A DNA stretch of 64,000 nucleotides from Prochlorococcus sp. AG-347-G22 (GCA_003281635.1 QCBK01000005.1:27632-91631); one strand, 5' to 3'. Positions 17,324 to 25,906 are shown, counted from the stretch's first letter. Notes: a model not told the origin generated them from the sequence alone. Numbers and translations are program-made.

Positions 17324-18751
17324 ATGCTTAGAAGAGTAATAAATCCTTTCTTATTATTGCCGCTTACCCTAAGTATGAATACCTTTAATGTTCTATCGAG
17401 CGAAACAAAAAATTACATTGATAATGTTTTAGAAGAAAAATCAAATATTACTTTTGTTGATTATCAAGAAATAGAAAAACTTGTATTAAATAATCAAGAA
17501 TTAAAATCATTACAAAACCTAGTAACCTCTACAAGCTTTAATCTTTCCAGCCAAATTTCCAAAAAATATCCATCCTTAGATTTTCAAGCCAATGGCTTAC
17601 CAAAATATGTTGCAGGTAAAAACTATAATAGCAATTCATCTACTTTAAAAACATCACAATTTACGGCTAATCCCTCCCTGAATATTAAATGGGATATAAT
17701 TGCCCCGCTTAGAGGATCTGAAATTCAAATTGCCAAAACAAATTACAAAATTGCAGAAAATAATTATGAAATAAAGAAAAAAGATTTAATTCAAGAAGCA
17801 AGAATAAGGTATCACAAATACACAAAGTCATATCAAGATATTCAAAATAAAAAATTCACACTTGATTTATCAATTACAAGTTTAGAAAATTCTAAAGCGA
17901 AGCTAAATGCTGGAATTGGTACAAAATTTGAAGTTCTTGAAGCAGAAACTCAATTATCTCGAGATCAACAATCACTTAATGAAAAGAAAATAGAACATGA
18001 AATTAATAAAATTTCTCTTAAAGAGATTCTTAATATTAAAGGAGATTTCGAAACTAATAAAGAGCAAAATCTTATAGGGTTTTGGAATCATAAACTGAAT
18101 AAGAATATTAATGAAGGTTTGGATAAAAATCTTTCCTTAAAAAACCTTATTCTTCAAAAATCAATCAAAAAGACCCAAGCAGAAAGTTTTTTAGCTCAAA
18201 ATAAGCCAACTATCTATATCAGTAATTCATTATCTAGTACATTTTCAAAGGGTGACTCTCTAGCAACTAATATCGACTCTGAAAAATCTGGATCTAATTA
18301 TACAAATACTATAAGTCTAAATTTTGCATGGAGTATTTTTGATGGCGGACAAAATAAGAACTCCTACAAATCAAAAATAGCAGATGCAGAAGCCGAAAAA
18401 TATGCTTATGAAAATCTAAAAAATGTTTTAACCACAAGTATTAGTAAAGCATATTTAAATCTTAAATTAAATGAAGAAAAAATAATCTCTTCTCTTAAAG
18501 AAATTGAATCTAGCGAAGAGTCTCTAAGGCTTTCTAGACTTAGATATGATGTCGGAATATCAACTCTAAAAGATGTTCTTGTTAGGCAAAGCGAATTAAG
18601 TAATGCGAAATCAAAAAAGATTAATGCAATATATAATTACAATCTGAATCTAGATGAATTAGAAAGATTAACTTTCCTTGAATTAAGCAAAAATTGTTTA
18701 GGTAGTAATAATAGTAAAATTAAAGATGCAGAGTCTATTTGCAATATATAA
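17324..18751 (+). CDS. TolC-family outer membrane efflux protein
   Basis: From the ATG at 17324 the protein has about 475 residues. It starts with a signal-like segment (RRVINPFLLLPLTLSMNTF), then two halves rich in long amphipathic helices. Typical TolC features are QLSRDQQSL, NFAWSIFDGGQNKNSYKSKI in the second half and LRYDVGISTLKDVLVRQSEL near the end. TolC trimers form the outer-membrane duct of type I secretion and efflux pumps; the inner-membrane partner is not in this window. An upstream in-frame TTG at 17291 would overlap the previous gene, but the signal peptide supports the ATG. Confidence 0.9.
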   Translation: MLRRVINPFLLLPLTLSMNTFNVLSSETKNYIDNVLEEKSNITFVDYQEIEKLVLNNQELKSLQNLVTSTSFNLSSQISKKYPSLDFQANGLPKYVAGKNYNSNSSTLKTSQFTANPSLNIKWDIIAPLRGSEIQIAKTNYKIAENNYEIKKKDLIQEARIRYHKYTKSYQDIQNKKFTLDLSITSLENSKAKLNAGIGTKFEVLEAETQLSRDQQSLNEKKIEHEINKISLKEILNIKGDFETNKEQNLIGFWNHKLNKNINEGLDKNLSLKNLILQKSIKKTQAESFLAQNKPTIYISNSLSSTFSKGDSLATNIDSEKSGSNYTNTISLNFAWSIFDGGQNKNSYKSKIADAEAEKYAYENLKNVLTTSISKAYLNLKLNEEKIISSLKEIESSEESLRLSRLRYDVGISTLKDVLVRQSELSNAKSKKINAIYNYNLNLDELERLTFLELSKNCLGSNNSKIKDAESICNI

Positions 18752-18753
18752 AG

Positions 18754-19554
18754 ATGAATCCACCAAATTTAACTAATAAGCAACTTAGTGAATTAGATTC
18801 TTTATTTGAATTAGTTAGTCAACGTCAGAAAAAAGATTTTGGAAATATTGCTGCCTGCAATAAAGCAGACGGGTCATTATTGACAAGTTGTGATTTATGG
18901 AGTGACAAAACAATCGTAGAAGGGTTAGCTTCAATAGCTCCTGGAGAGGGCGTCTTAAGTGAAGAAGGAGAAAAGTTAATTCCAAACTCAAAAGCTTATT
19001 GGGTGGTCGATCCACTCGATGGAACAACAAATTTTGCTGCAGGTATTCCTTACTGGTCTATATCAGTAGCAAGATTCGTTGATAATAAGCCGCAATCTTC
19101 TTTTTTAATAATTCCTACATTGCAAAAAAAGTTTTTATCCATCAAAGGTAAAGGGGTTTGGTTAAATAACGAGAAAATAAATCCTAGCCAAAATAATCGT
19201 CAGAGTGAGTGTATTTCTTTGTGCAGTAGATCTATAAAAATTTTACAAAAAAAACCTACCTCAGTATTTCCTGGCAAAATCAGACTCTTAGGTGTATCTA
19301 GTTTAAATCTTACGAGTGTAGCGATGGGACAAACTTTCGGAGCAATAGAATCAACCCCAAAGATATGGGATATAGCAGCAGCCTGGCTGCTATTAGAAGA
19401 ACTCAATTGTTCTATAAAGTGGTTAGAAAAAGATCCTTTAAATTTTGCGCCAGGAGAAGATTTGAGTGATGTTAATTTTCCATTAATTGCTTGTAGATCT
19501 ATAGAAAAAATTGAAATTTTAAAGCCATGGGGCAATTTATTATTAGAAAAATAG
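18754..19554 (+). CDS. Inositol monophosphatase family protein
   Basis: From the ATG at 18754 the product has 266 residues. Metal- and phosphate-binding motifs of the family are all visible: LSEEGEK (first Glu), WVVDPLDGTTNFAAG (the DPLDGT signature) and PKIWDIAAAWLLLEE (WD motif). Members dephosphorylate inositol phosphates, 3'-phosphoadenosine phosphate, fructose bisphosphate or histidinol phosphate; the substrate cannot be assigned by eye. It follows the TolC stop by 2 nt; an in-frame TTG at 18739 would overlap TolC by 13 nt. Co-transcription with TolC is likely for positional reasons only. Confidence 0.88.
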   Translation: MNPPNLTNKQLSELDSLFELVSQRQKKDFGNIAACNKADGSLLTSCDLWSDKTIVEGLASIAPGEGVLSEEGEKLIPNSKAYWVVDPLDGTTNFAAGIPYWSISVARFVDNKPQSSFLIIPTLQKKFLSIKGKGVWLNNEKINPSQNNRQSECISLCSRSIKILQKKPTSVFPGKIRLLGVSSLNLTSVAMGQTFGAIESTPKIWDIAAAWLLLEELNCSIKWLEKDPLNFAPGEDLSDVNFPLIACRSIEKIEILKPWGNLLLEK

Positions 19555-19645
19555 TTGCATCATAAATATATAATTGCTTGAAAAATTTCTTAATCAGATA
19601 CAATAAAAAATAAGTAAATAAATAAAATATTTGAAGATAATTAAT

Positions 19646-20560
19646 ATGCAGCGAAGTTCAACATGGATACTTAAAAGTTTGTGGGGAGCTTGTGAGCGAT
19701 GGAGCAAATCTGATTGTGTTGATTTAAGCGCTGCATTTGCATACTACACACTCCAATCATTTTTTCCTATTCTTCTGATTTCTCTTTCAATAGCTTCATG
19801 GTTCTTAGGAAAACAAGAAGGATTAGATCAACAAATAATTTCTATTGCGGCGCAACTTTTACCTCCTTCAGTAGTTGAGTTAGTAGAAACAACATTATTT
19901 AATTTAATAGATCAAGGTTTTGGAGCAGGTCTTCTTGGAGCTATGTTTTTGCTTTTTACTGCCGGAAATGCATATCTATCTCTTCAAAGAGGTTCAGATA
20001 GGCTTTGGGAGGACGAAATTCCTTCTAAAAAAGTTAATGCTGCCTGGAGAGTGCAAGCTTCGAAGTTTCTCCGAAATAGAGTTGAAGCCTTTTTAATAGT
20101 TTTTTTTATTGGTTTTTTAATGGTATTAGATCAGATTAGTGCAAATCTTAGGATGATCCCAAATAACGTTTTAGAAAATCTTTCAAAATCTAATAATCTT
20201 ATTTCTGATTTATTATTAAAGTTGCCGTTATCGCAAGTTGGTCAGTTTGCAATACCACTTATTGGCTTTTCTTTAATGGCTCTTTTACTACAAGCACTTT
20301 TACCCAGTAGAAAAGTTCCATTGCAACCACTTTTACCTGGGTCTTTTCTTATTGGAATTGGCCTAACCACTTTGAACCTAGCAGTAAGTAAAAGTATCCT
20401 TTCACTTGGAGTAAGATTTCAAGCATACGGTTTTATTGGAGGTTTTCTTGTACTTACTTTGTGGGTATGGCTAGTAGGAGTGATTTTATATTTTGGACAG
20501 TGTTGGAGCGTTGTTATTGCTAGCATGAGCTTAGTAAATAAAAAAAGAAATTATAGATAA
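19646..20560 (+). CDS. YihY/BrkB-family membrane protein
   Basis: From the ATG at 19646 the protein has 304 residues with about six transmembrane helices. Family marks are the N-terminal DLSAAFAYYTLQSFFPILL, GNAYLSLQRGSDRLWE and the C-terminal LGVRFQAYGFIGGFLVLTLW. YihY/BrkB proteins are inner-membrane proteins with no agreed function; the old tRNA-processing label is not supported. An in-frame TTG 15 bases upstream is a weaker start. It is followed after 11 nt by a small zinc-ribbon membrane protein on the same strand, so the two probably share a transcript. Confidence 0.88.
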   Translation: MQRSSTWILKSLWGACERWSKSDCVDLSAAFAYYTLQSFFPILLISLSIASWFLGKQEGLDQQIISIAAQLLPPSVVELVETTLFNLIDQGFGAGLLGAMFLLFTAGNAYLSLQRGSDRLWEDEIPSKKVNAAWRVQASKFLRNRVEAFLIVFFIGFLMVLDQISANLRMIPNNVLENLSKSNNLISDLLLKLPLSQVGQFAIPLIGFSLMALLLQALLPSRKVPLQPLLPGSFLIGIGLTTLNLAVSKSILSLGVRFQAYGFIGGFLVLTLWVWLVGVILYFGQCWSVVIASMSLVNKKRNYR

Positions 20561-20571
20561 GAATAACCAAG

Positions 20572-20913
20572 ATGAATGATTTTCTTAAAGCTAATAAAAA
20601 TCTTCTTACTTACTCATTAATCATACTCATCGTAATTCCAATTTTTGGATTAAACTTTTTCATTAGCTTCGTTGGAAATATCCTAATTCTTTTATTTCTC
20701 ATTCCACTTTTATTATTAATTTTAGTATTTATAGGTCTTAACTCATTCAAATCTAAAATTAATACATGTAGTAATTGTGGTTCAATATCATTAGGTTCAA
20801 GTGAAACCTGCATGAATTGCGGTGCAGATTTAGATAATATTAGTAAGAATAATCAATTAGACAAAAAGCCTAGTGAAAGTACCATTGAGGTGAAAGCAGA
20901 AGAAGTAAAATAA
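20572..20913 (+). CDS. Small membrane protein with zinc ribbon
   Basis: The 113-residue protein has two hydrophobic helices (residues about 12-33 and 37-57) followed by a cytoplasmic zinc-ribbon, CSNCGSISLGSSETCMNCGA, with two CxxC pairs spaced as for one zinc ion. A 30-residue acidic/lysine tail follows. I do not recognise a named family. The zinc ribbon suggests a binding or regulatory domain tethered to the membrane. It sits 11 nt after the YihY gene and ends 4 bp before the convergent Hli gene. Confidence 0.7.
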   Translation: MNDFLKANKNLLTYSLIILIVIPIFGLNFFISFVGNILILLFLIPLLLLILVFIGLNSFKSKINTCSNCGSISLGSSETCMNCGADLDNISKNNQLDKKPSESTIEVKAEEVK

Positions 20914-20917
20914 AGTA

Positions 20918-21064
20918 TTAACCTATTCCGATTTGTCGAAGAATACTTTGTCCAGTAATTAATTCAGTCCCAAGACCAATCAAAATACCCATCATCGCCA
21001 TACGCCCATTCCAAGTTTCTGCAAAATTTACGAAGCCAAATCTTTGTTGATTGTCATTATTCAT
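20918..21064 (-). CDS. hli: High-light-inducible protein (Hli/SCP)
   Basis: A 48-residue single-helix protein. It reads NNDNQQRFGFVNFAETWNGR and continues MAMMGILIGLGTELITG; the ExxNGRxAMMG core (here AETWNGRMAMMG) is the chlorophyll-binding helix of the Hli/ELIP/LHC superfamily. Hli proteins bind chlorophyll and carotenoid and protect photosystem II assembly under high light. It is short, as in many picocyanobacterial Hlis, and has no partner helix. It ends 4 bp from the convergent zinc-ribbon gene. It was found by reading the sequence directly, being below usual ORF cut-offs. Confidence 0.93.
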   Translation of the reverse strand: MNNDNQQRFGFVNFAETWNGRMAMMGILIGLGTELITGQSILRQIGIG

Positions 21065-21134
21065 AATTAACTATATTTAACTATCAAATTATCTTAACGT
21101 TTTAAGGAAGAATTTATGATAAATAATAAATTAT

Positions 21135-21518
21135 TTATTTAACATGTCTTACACCATCAACAGGTCGATACTCATCTCCAGTCAATTCCTCATACACAAT
21201 AGCTGGTAATCCTGTATCGAACATTGTTTGCAATGCCTCTTTCAACATAGGGTTCCATCCTCCAGTGCTAACTTTTCCATGTCTTACAGTCCAGTCCCAT
21301 GTCCCTTGAAGATCTCTGGGTAATCTACCTTCTCTGTCTCTTCGAGCAACTAAATCTAAAGATTCAACTAAACCAACAATCACTGGACTTTTACCGTAAG
21401 AAGGAGTAAGGCTCAGTTCGAGTCTAACGGGATCCTCTTTAACCATTTTTAAACGAAACCTTGGTGGTAACTTGAGAGATCTAATTACTGCTGAGACAAT
21501 TTTTGTTCTTAATTCCAA
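21135..21518 (-). CDS. Conserved hypothetical protein, 127 aa
   Basis: I do not recognise the family. The 127-residue protein is basic at its N-terminus (AVIRSLKLPPRFRLKMVKED) and has a Trp/Gly-rich middle (GTWDWTVRHGKVSTGGWNP) and C-terminal ELTGDEYRPVDGVRHVK. Codon and residue use are less A/T-driven than the neighbours (many Arg, Gly, Val), which suggests a conserved, well-constrained protein. There is no signal peptide or membrane segment. It lies 22 bp downstream of the DUF2973-like gene on the same strand, so they probably form a pair. Confidence 0.75.
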   Translation of the reverse strand: MELRTKIVSAVIRSLKLPPRFRLKMVKEDPVRLELSLTPSYGKSPVIVGLVESLDLVARRDREGRLPRDLQGTWDWTVRHGKVSTGGWNPMLKEALQTMFDTGLPAIVYEELTGDEYRPVDGVRHVK

Positions 21519-21540
21519 TTTTTTCCTAAATGTAATTTGA

Positions 21541-21807
21541 TTAGTCAGTTGTTGAACCTTTTTCTTCTAATGTAGTGTCATTATCATTCGAAAATCTTAC
21601 TGTTAATAATTCCTCTTCTGTTATATTTCCTGATTTATCTAAAAGTTCTGGATGTATTGTGTACTTTTTTTGTTTAAAACTGGAGGTACTGAAGCTTTTA
21701 TTTTTATTATCAGATATACCCCAACCATTGGACATTACTTTAAATGCTTTCCAAACTAAATAAGTTAAAGCCGCAGAATATATGATTGGAAATAGAATAG
21801 TCATCAA
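21541..21807 (-). CDS. DUF2973-like small membrane protein
   Basis: The 88-residue protein has one N-terminal transmembrane helix (residues 3-25) and a soluble tail with YTIHPELLDKSGNITEEELL followed by VRFS. The HPELLD-G-I-EELL-VRFS pattern resembles the cyanobacterial DUF2973 family from memory. Function is unknown. It starts 172 bp from the divergent HtrA gene and is followed by the 127-aa gene. The protein is probably anchored with its tail in the cytoplasm (the short N-terminus and the +2 residues KK/K after the helix suggest this). Confidence 0.58.
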   Translation of the reverse strand: MMTILFPIIYSAALTYLVWKAFKVMSNGWGISDNKNKSFSTSSFKQKKYTIHPELLDKSGNITEEELLTVRFSNDNDTTLEEKGSTTD

Positions 21808-21979
21808 ACTTATAAATTGATTAGTTATATTTTTAATATGATAGCCCGAAAAAATGAAATTTAGCTATTTTTAAGTAAATAAATTATTCTCTAAATTAAA
21901 TTAATTTATTTGTTACTAATAGTTAAATTATATTTAATAACGTATATCAGATCTCTAGAAAAACATAAAAAAATCAAAA

Positions 21980-23101
21980 TTGAAAAGCTACATCCAAAAG
22001 TTATTACTTCTCGCCTCATTAATTACAGTAGGCATAACAAGTACTTCAAAAGTAATATCCCAACCATTAAATAAACCAAAAATTAATGCAATTGATTTAT
22101 ATTCAAACAAATCTTTCATAACTAAAGCTGTAGAAAGAACCGGTGCAGCTGTGGTGACAATTGATACTCAAAGATTCGTTAAAAAAAGAAAATTTCCAAG
22201 AAATTCCCAGCTATTTATAGACCCATATTTTGAGAAATTTTTTGGATTAGATTTACCTAATGAGAATCGACCAAGGATAGAGCAAAACCAAGGCAGTGGA
22301 TTTATATTTGCAGATGGACTTGTAATGACCAATGCTCATGTTGTGAATCGATCAGATAAAGTGATTGTAGGTTTAACCAATGGCAAAAAATTAAACGCAA
22401 AACTTATTGGGCAAGACTTTTTTACTGATTTAGCTGTGCTAAAGATTGAGGGAAAAGGACCCTGGCCAAAAGCAAAATTGGGCAATTCGGCGAAAATTAA
22501 AGTTGGTGATTGGGCTATAGCAGTTGGGAATCCATTCGGACTGGAAAATACAGTTACCCTCGGTATTATTAGTAATCTAAATAGAAACGTCACTAAATTA
22601 GGAATATATGATAAAAAACTTGAACTGATACAAACAGACGCTGCTATTAATCCAGGCAATTCTGGAGGTCCACTATTGAATAGCGATGGAGAAGTAATTG
22701 GTATTAATACCTTGATAAGATCAGGTCCAGGAGCTGGTTTGAGTTTCGCAATCCCAATTAATAAAGCTAAGGAAATTGCTTATCAACTTATAAAAAATGG
22801 AAAAGCAATACATCCTATGATTGGGATTAGCCTAATAGAAGAAAGTAATTCTGAAAGAAAACCTAATGTCGTAAAAGTTGCATATATAGTACCTAACAGT
22901 CCAGCTGAAAAAAGTGGAATCAAGATAAATGATATTTTGATAAAAGTAGGAAATAAAGATATTGAAACCTCATCAGACGTAATAGACGAAATCAGTAAAA
23001 ATGGTATAAATAAACAAGTCAATATACTATTGGAGCGTAAAAATAAATTTATAAAATTAAAAGTAAAACCAACTGATATAACTAATCTACAAAATAACTA
23101 A
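21980..23101 (+). CDS. HtrA/Deg-type serine protease with PDZ domain
   Basis: The 373-residue protein has an N-terminal signal-like segment (LLLLASLITVGITS), a trypsin-like domain with the catalytic triad His (TNAHVVNRSDK), Asp (FTDLAVLKIE) and Ser (NPGNSGGPLLN), and one C-terminal PDZ domain (residues about 270-365, YIVPNSPAEKSGIKINDILI). One PDZ domain is typical of cyanobacterial HhoA/HhoB/HtrA, which act in periplasm or lumen in protein quality control. The start used is TTG at 21980, since the signal peptide begins there. The gene stands alone. Confidence 0.93.
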   Translation: MKSYIQKLLLLASLITVGITSTSKVISQPLNKPKINAIDLYSNKSFITKAVERTGAAVVTIDTQRFVKKRKFPRNSQLFIDPYFEKFFGLDLPNENRPRIEQNQGSGFIFADGLVMTNAHVVNRSDKVIVGLTNGKKLNAKLIGQDFFTDLAVLKIEGKGPWPKAKLGNSAKIKVGDWAIAVGNPFGLENTVTLGIISNLNRNVTKLGIYDKKLELIQTDAAINPGNSGGPLLNSDGEVIGINTLIRSGPGAGLSFAIPINKAKEIAYQLIKNGKAIHPMIGISLIEESNSERKPNVVKVAYIVPNSPAEKSGIKINDILIKVGNKDIETSSDVIDEISKNGINKQVNILLERKNKFIKLKVKPTDITNLQNN

Positions 23102-23106
23102 AAGAT

Positions 23107-23250
23107 TTAATTGTCATTTTGTTTAAGTATTTCCACACACCTTGAAATGCATCTACCGTCTTTAATATCACAGGTAGTAATGCATTCAAAATAACTTTCA
23201 ATAGGATCATAAATTTGAAACTGATTTTCTTGGAAATCGTAATTTTTCAT
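23107..23250 (-). CDS. Small four-cysteine protein, 47 aa
   Basis: A 47-residue ORF, read directly. It has ESYFECITTCDIKDGRCISR with four Cys in the pattern CX3C-X6-CX3C. It starts at ATG 23250 and stops at 23109, 5 bp after the HtrA stop (convergent). The spacing CX3C...CX3C resembles twin Cx3C hairpins but no family is recognised. It could bind metal or form a disulfide hairpin. There is no signal peptide. Small Cys-containing ORFs of this sort are common in Prochlorococcus, so coding status is likely but not certain. Confidence 0.55.
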   Translation of the reverse strand: MKNYDFQENQFQIYDPIESYFECITTCDIKDGRCISRCVEILKQNDN

Positions 23251-23369
23251 ATCAATTATTTTATTTTTATTTGTGTATTTTTAGATTAATCAAAGAAGGT
23301 AAATTATGTAAAGATAAATGAGTGATCTTACTTAGCTAAATGTAAACTTTATCAAAAGTAATCAAATTA

Positions 23370-24989
23370 CTATAACTTTGATTTTTTCTCTAAAAAATAT
23401 TCATAATTACCATCATATGAAAATAACTTTGAATCTCTAATTTCAACAATTCTATTTGCAACCTTTGAGATAAAATACCGATCATGAGAAATGATTAATA
23501 ATGAACCTTTATAATTTTGAATTGCTAATTCTAAGTTTTCTTTCGATTGCAGATCCAAATGATTAGTTGGCTCGTCTAAAAGAAGAAAATTACTAGGATT
23601 AATAATCATGAGCGCCAATGCTAATCTTGCCTTTTCTCCGCCGCTGAGTTGTTTAATATATTTAAAAACAGTTTCATTTTGAAAGCCAAAACCTCCTAAA
23701 AATTTTCTTACTTTTTTTTGAGACCATGTTGGAGACTTATCACATATTAAATCAATAACCCTTTCATCAAGTGAAAGTGCTTCGGCCTGATTCTGTTCAT
23801 AATAGCTAGTAATTATATTATGTTTACCAAGATTTATTTCTCCAATTTCAGGTGATATTTTTTTCATAATAATTTTGAGCAATGTAGATTTACCGCAGCC
23901 ATTAGGCCCTAAAACTGCTATTTTTTCCCCTGAAGAAATCTTTAAATTAACATCTAAAAAAAGAATTTTATCCTCAAAACTATGAGATAAATTTTTAATG
24001 TTAAGAACTAATTTTCCTGAGCGAGGACAATCTGGAAAATTAAAGACAGGACTTTTTGATTTTGCTATAGGAGCCTCAATTTTAGAAATCTTTTTTAATT
24101 GCTTTTCTCTACTCTTTGCTTGAGAACTTCTAGTTGCACTAGCTCTAAATCTATCTATATACCTCTTCTGTAACTCAATTTCTTTTTGTTGTAATTGATA
24201 TGCCTTATTTTGTGATTCTTCATTTAAAGATTTCTGTTCAACAAAAAAAGAATAGTTCCCATTATATATTTCAGATAGTCCTCTATCTACAAAAATTATT
24301 TTTTTACATAATTTGTCTAAGAAATATCTATCATGGCTAATAATAATGACTGCAATTTTAAGCGATGATAGATATTCTTCCAACCAAAAAATAGTCTCTA
24401 AATCTAAATGATTGGTTGGTTCATCCAGTAAAAGTAAATCAGGTTTTTGTAAGATTATTTTTCCAAGTGCAACTTTCATCTGCCAACCACCTGAGAAATT
24501 GCCAACTAATTTATCAGCATCTTCTGTAGAAAAGCCTAATTTTGGTAATATTTTTTCTACATCAGATTGCATTTTATAACCACCTAAAGCTTCAAATTTT
24601 GCTTGATATTTTGCGAGTTGATTTACAAAAATTTCAAGTTCATCGGAATTTTTCTTTATATCCAACGATTTCATTTTATTCTCAATTTCTAAAAGTTTAA
24701 TAGCAACAATTTGTATATCTTTAAAAGAACTTTCTAATTCCTGTCTCACTGAAAAATTCAAATTACAATCAAACTCTTGCCTTAAATGGGCAATTTTAGG
24801 ATTTCCCTCTTTGATGATCGTTCCACTTGTTTGCTCTTCCTCTCCAATTAAAATCTTAAATTGGGTTGATTTACCTGCACCATTAGAACCTACTAAGCCA
24901 ACTTTTTCTCCTTTCTTAATCTCCCAACTAATATTTTTTAAAACAACATCTGTAGAATAAATTTTGCTTACACCTTCAAATCTAATCAC
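23370..24989 (-). CDS. ABC-F family ATPase
   Basis: The 539-residue soluble protein contains two ABC ATPase domains joined by a coiled, basic linker. Domain 1 has GSNGAGKST and FSGGWQMKVALGK; domain 2 has GPNGCGKST and LSGGEKARLALALMI, with LLLDEPTNHLD Walker B in both. There are no membrane helices, so it is not a transporter; ABC-F proteins act on ribosomes (translation factors such as EttA, Uup, YheS). The linker (residues about 240-310, KELQKRYIDRFRASATRSSQ) is of the Uup/YheS type. Which of these it matches cannot be settled by eye. It stands alone on the minus strand. Confidence 0.92.
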   Translation of the reverse strand: MIRFEGVSKIYSTDVVLKNISWEIKKGEKVGLVGSNGAGKSTQFKILIGEEEQTSGTIIKEGNPKIAHLRQEFDCNLNFSVRQELESSFKDIQIVAIKLLEIENKMKSLDIKKNSDELEIFVNQLAKYQAKFEALGGYKMQSDVEKILPKLGFSTEDADKLVGNFSGGWQMKVALGKIILQKPDLLLLDEPTNHLDLETIFWLEEYLSSLKIAVIIISHDRYFLDKLCKKIIFVDRGLSEIYNGNYSFFVEQKSLNEESQNKAYQLQQKEIELQKRYIDRFRASATRSSQAKSREKQLKKISKIEAPIAKSKSPVFNFPDCPRSGKLVLNIKNLSHSFEDKILFLDVNLKISSGEKIAVLGPNGCGKSTLLKIIMKKISPEIGEINLGKHNIITSYYEQNQAEALSLDERVIDLICDKSPTWSQKKVRKFLGGFGFQNETVFKYIKQLSGGEKARLALALMIINPSNFLLLDEPTNHLDLQSKENLELAIQNYKGSLLIISHDRYFISKVANRIVEIRDSKLFSYDGNYEYFLEKKSKL

Positions 24990-25060
24990 TGTTTTAAAAT
25001 AGAATTTACAAAATCTGTGGCTTATTTACTAAAAAATATTTTGTGGAATAAAATTAAACC

Positions 25061-25237
25061 ATGAAAAGAATAGAACAAATTGTAGTCATTTTCATAGCTG
25101 CAGCACTTGCCATTCCAAGTTATTGGTTTTTTTGGACTTTAGCTGGTGGAGGTGGCTACAACAAAAGAACAAAGCCTATTCCTAATCCAAATAATGAATA
25201 TTCGAAACCTTTTCCTAAAGACCTCCTCGAGCCTTGA
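25061..25237 (+). CDS. Small single-helix membrane protein, 58 aa
   Basis: A 58-residue ORF, read directly, starts MKRIEQIVVIFIAAALAIPS and then YWFFWTLAGGGGYNKRTKPI, followed by a Pro/Asn-rich tail. One transmembrane helix is clear (residues 6-26). The sequence is too short for a family call. Its 3' end overlaps the Nif11-like gene on the other strand by 23 bp. It has its own upstream gap after the ABC-F gene and a plausible ATG. Coding status is likely because of the sharp hydrophobic and polar partition. Confidence 0.6.
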   Translation: MKRIEQIVVIFIAAALAIPSYWFFWTLAGGGGYNKRTKPIPNPNNEYSKPFPKDLLEP

Positions 25238-25445
25238 TTAACCACATTTTAGTTGCCTCATCATCAATAGTACTTAAATATTCAATAACCTCTTCTTTAG
25301 TCACAGAAATATTTAACTCGTTGCCAATATCGCATATTTTATCTAAGGCTTTTTTGGGATTAGTTAAGGCTGTCATAAACAGACTTTGTTTCTTTTTGGA
25401 ATCGTTGGCTATTAACTTATAGAGCTTTTCAGCATTACTGGACAT
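25215..25445 (-). CDS. Nif11-like small protein
   Basis: The 76-residue protein has the pattern of Nif11-type leader domains: ALTNPKKALDKICDIGNELN then ISVTKEEVIEYLSTIDDE, with the conserved helix-turn arrangement, ending TKMWLIKARGGL. The family is best known as the leader region of ribosomal peptides and in nitrogen-fixation loci, though many members are stand-alone. The GG pair lies one residue from the C-terminus, so a GG cleavage would release essentially nothing; no core peptide follows. It is encoded 34 bp downstream of the 123-aa gene on the same strand, so they may be co-transcribed. Confidence 0.65.
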   Translation of the reverse strand: MSSNAEKLYKLIANDSKKKQSLFMTALTNPKKALDKICDIGNELNISVTKEEVIEYLSTIDDEATKMWLIKARGGL

Positions 25446-25479
25446 GTTTTTAAAATCTATTTATTAATAGATTATTACT

Positions 25480-25851
25480 TCAAGCTACATTTTGTTCATT
25501 ATATTTATTATTAGATAAATCATTATCCACTTCTTTTATCTCTTTTGCAGAGGCATCTGCCATACTTCTTGCGTCTAAACATAAAACTTTTCTCAGTTTC
25601 GCAAAGTTAGCTGCGTGAGATTTTCTACCATCCTTTTGGGCATAATACTCAGACTGCTGAAGAATATGGTGAAGATGAGTTAACAAATATGGACTAATTA
25701 CAGCTGATACCAAAACGTCACTATTTTCATTATCGTGAGAATCAGAATTGACTAATCTTTTTTTCGGTTTATCAATTATCGATCTTTTAGGAGAATCAAT
25801 TTTTCTTGAATTTTTCATGGGTACAATAAAACAATTAATTGATACGGACAT
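25480..25851 (-). CDS. Unknown protein, 123 aa, divergent from an RHH regulator
   Basis: I do not recognise the family. The start at 25851 is chosen because AAGGA lies about 7 nt upstream; the longer open frame to 25878 lacks this, and a third ATG at 25818 is possible. The protein is charged, with a Lys/Ser-rich N-terminus (KNSRKIDSPKRSIIDKPKKR) and a helical middle (VISPYLLTHLHHILQQSEYY, then GRKSHAANFAKLRKV). It has no membrane segment. It is divergent from the RHH gene (85 bp between start codons) and precedes the Nif11-like gene, so it sits at a regulated promoter. Confidence 0.65.
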   Translation of the reverse strand: MSVSINCFIVPMKNSRKIDSPKRSIIDKPKKRLVNSDSHDNENSDVLVSAVISPYLLTHLHHILQQSEYYAQKDGRKSHAANFAKLRKVLCLDARSMADASAKEIKEVDNDLSNNKYNEQNVA

Positions 25852-25869
25852 AAATTTCCTTACTAATAA

Positions 25870-25906
25870 TATACACAAAGATAGTATCCTTGACTAACTG
25901 TGTATA
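25870..25906. promoter_or_regulatory. Candidate operator: 8-bp inverted repeat TATACACA ... TGTGTATA
   Basis: Between the 123-aa gene and the RHH gene the arms TATACACA (25870-25877) and TGTGTATA (25899-25906) form an exact 8-bp inverted repeat separated by 21 bases; arm start-to-start spacing is 29 bp, about three helical turns. RHH repressors usually bind short palindromes as dimers of dimers near their own promoter, so autoregulation of the divergent pair is a reasonable inference. The region is A/T-rich, which raises the chance of an accidental match. TTGACT at 25890-25895 lies between the arms. Confidence 0.4.
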
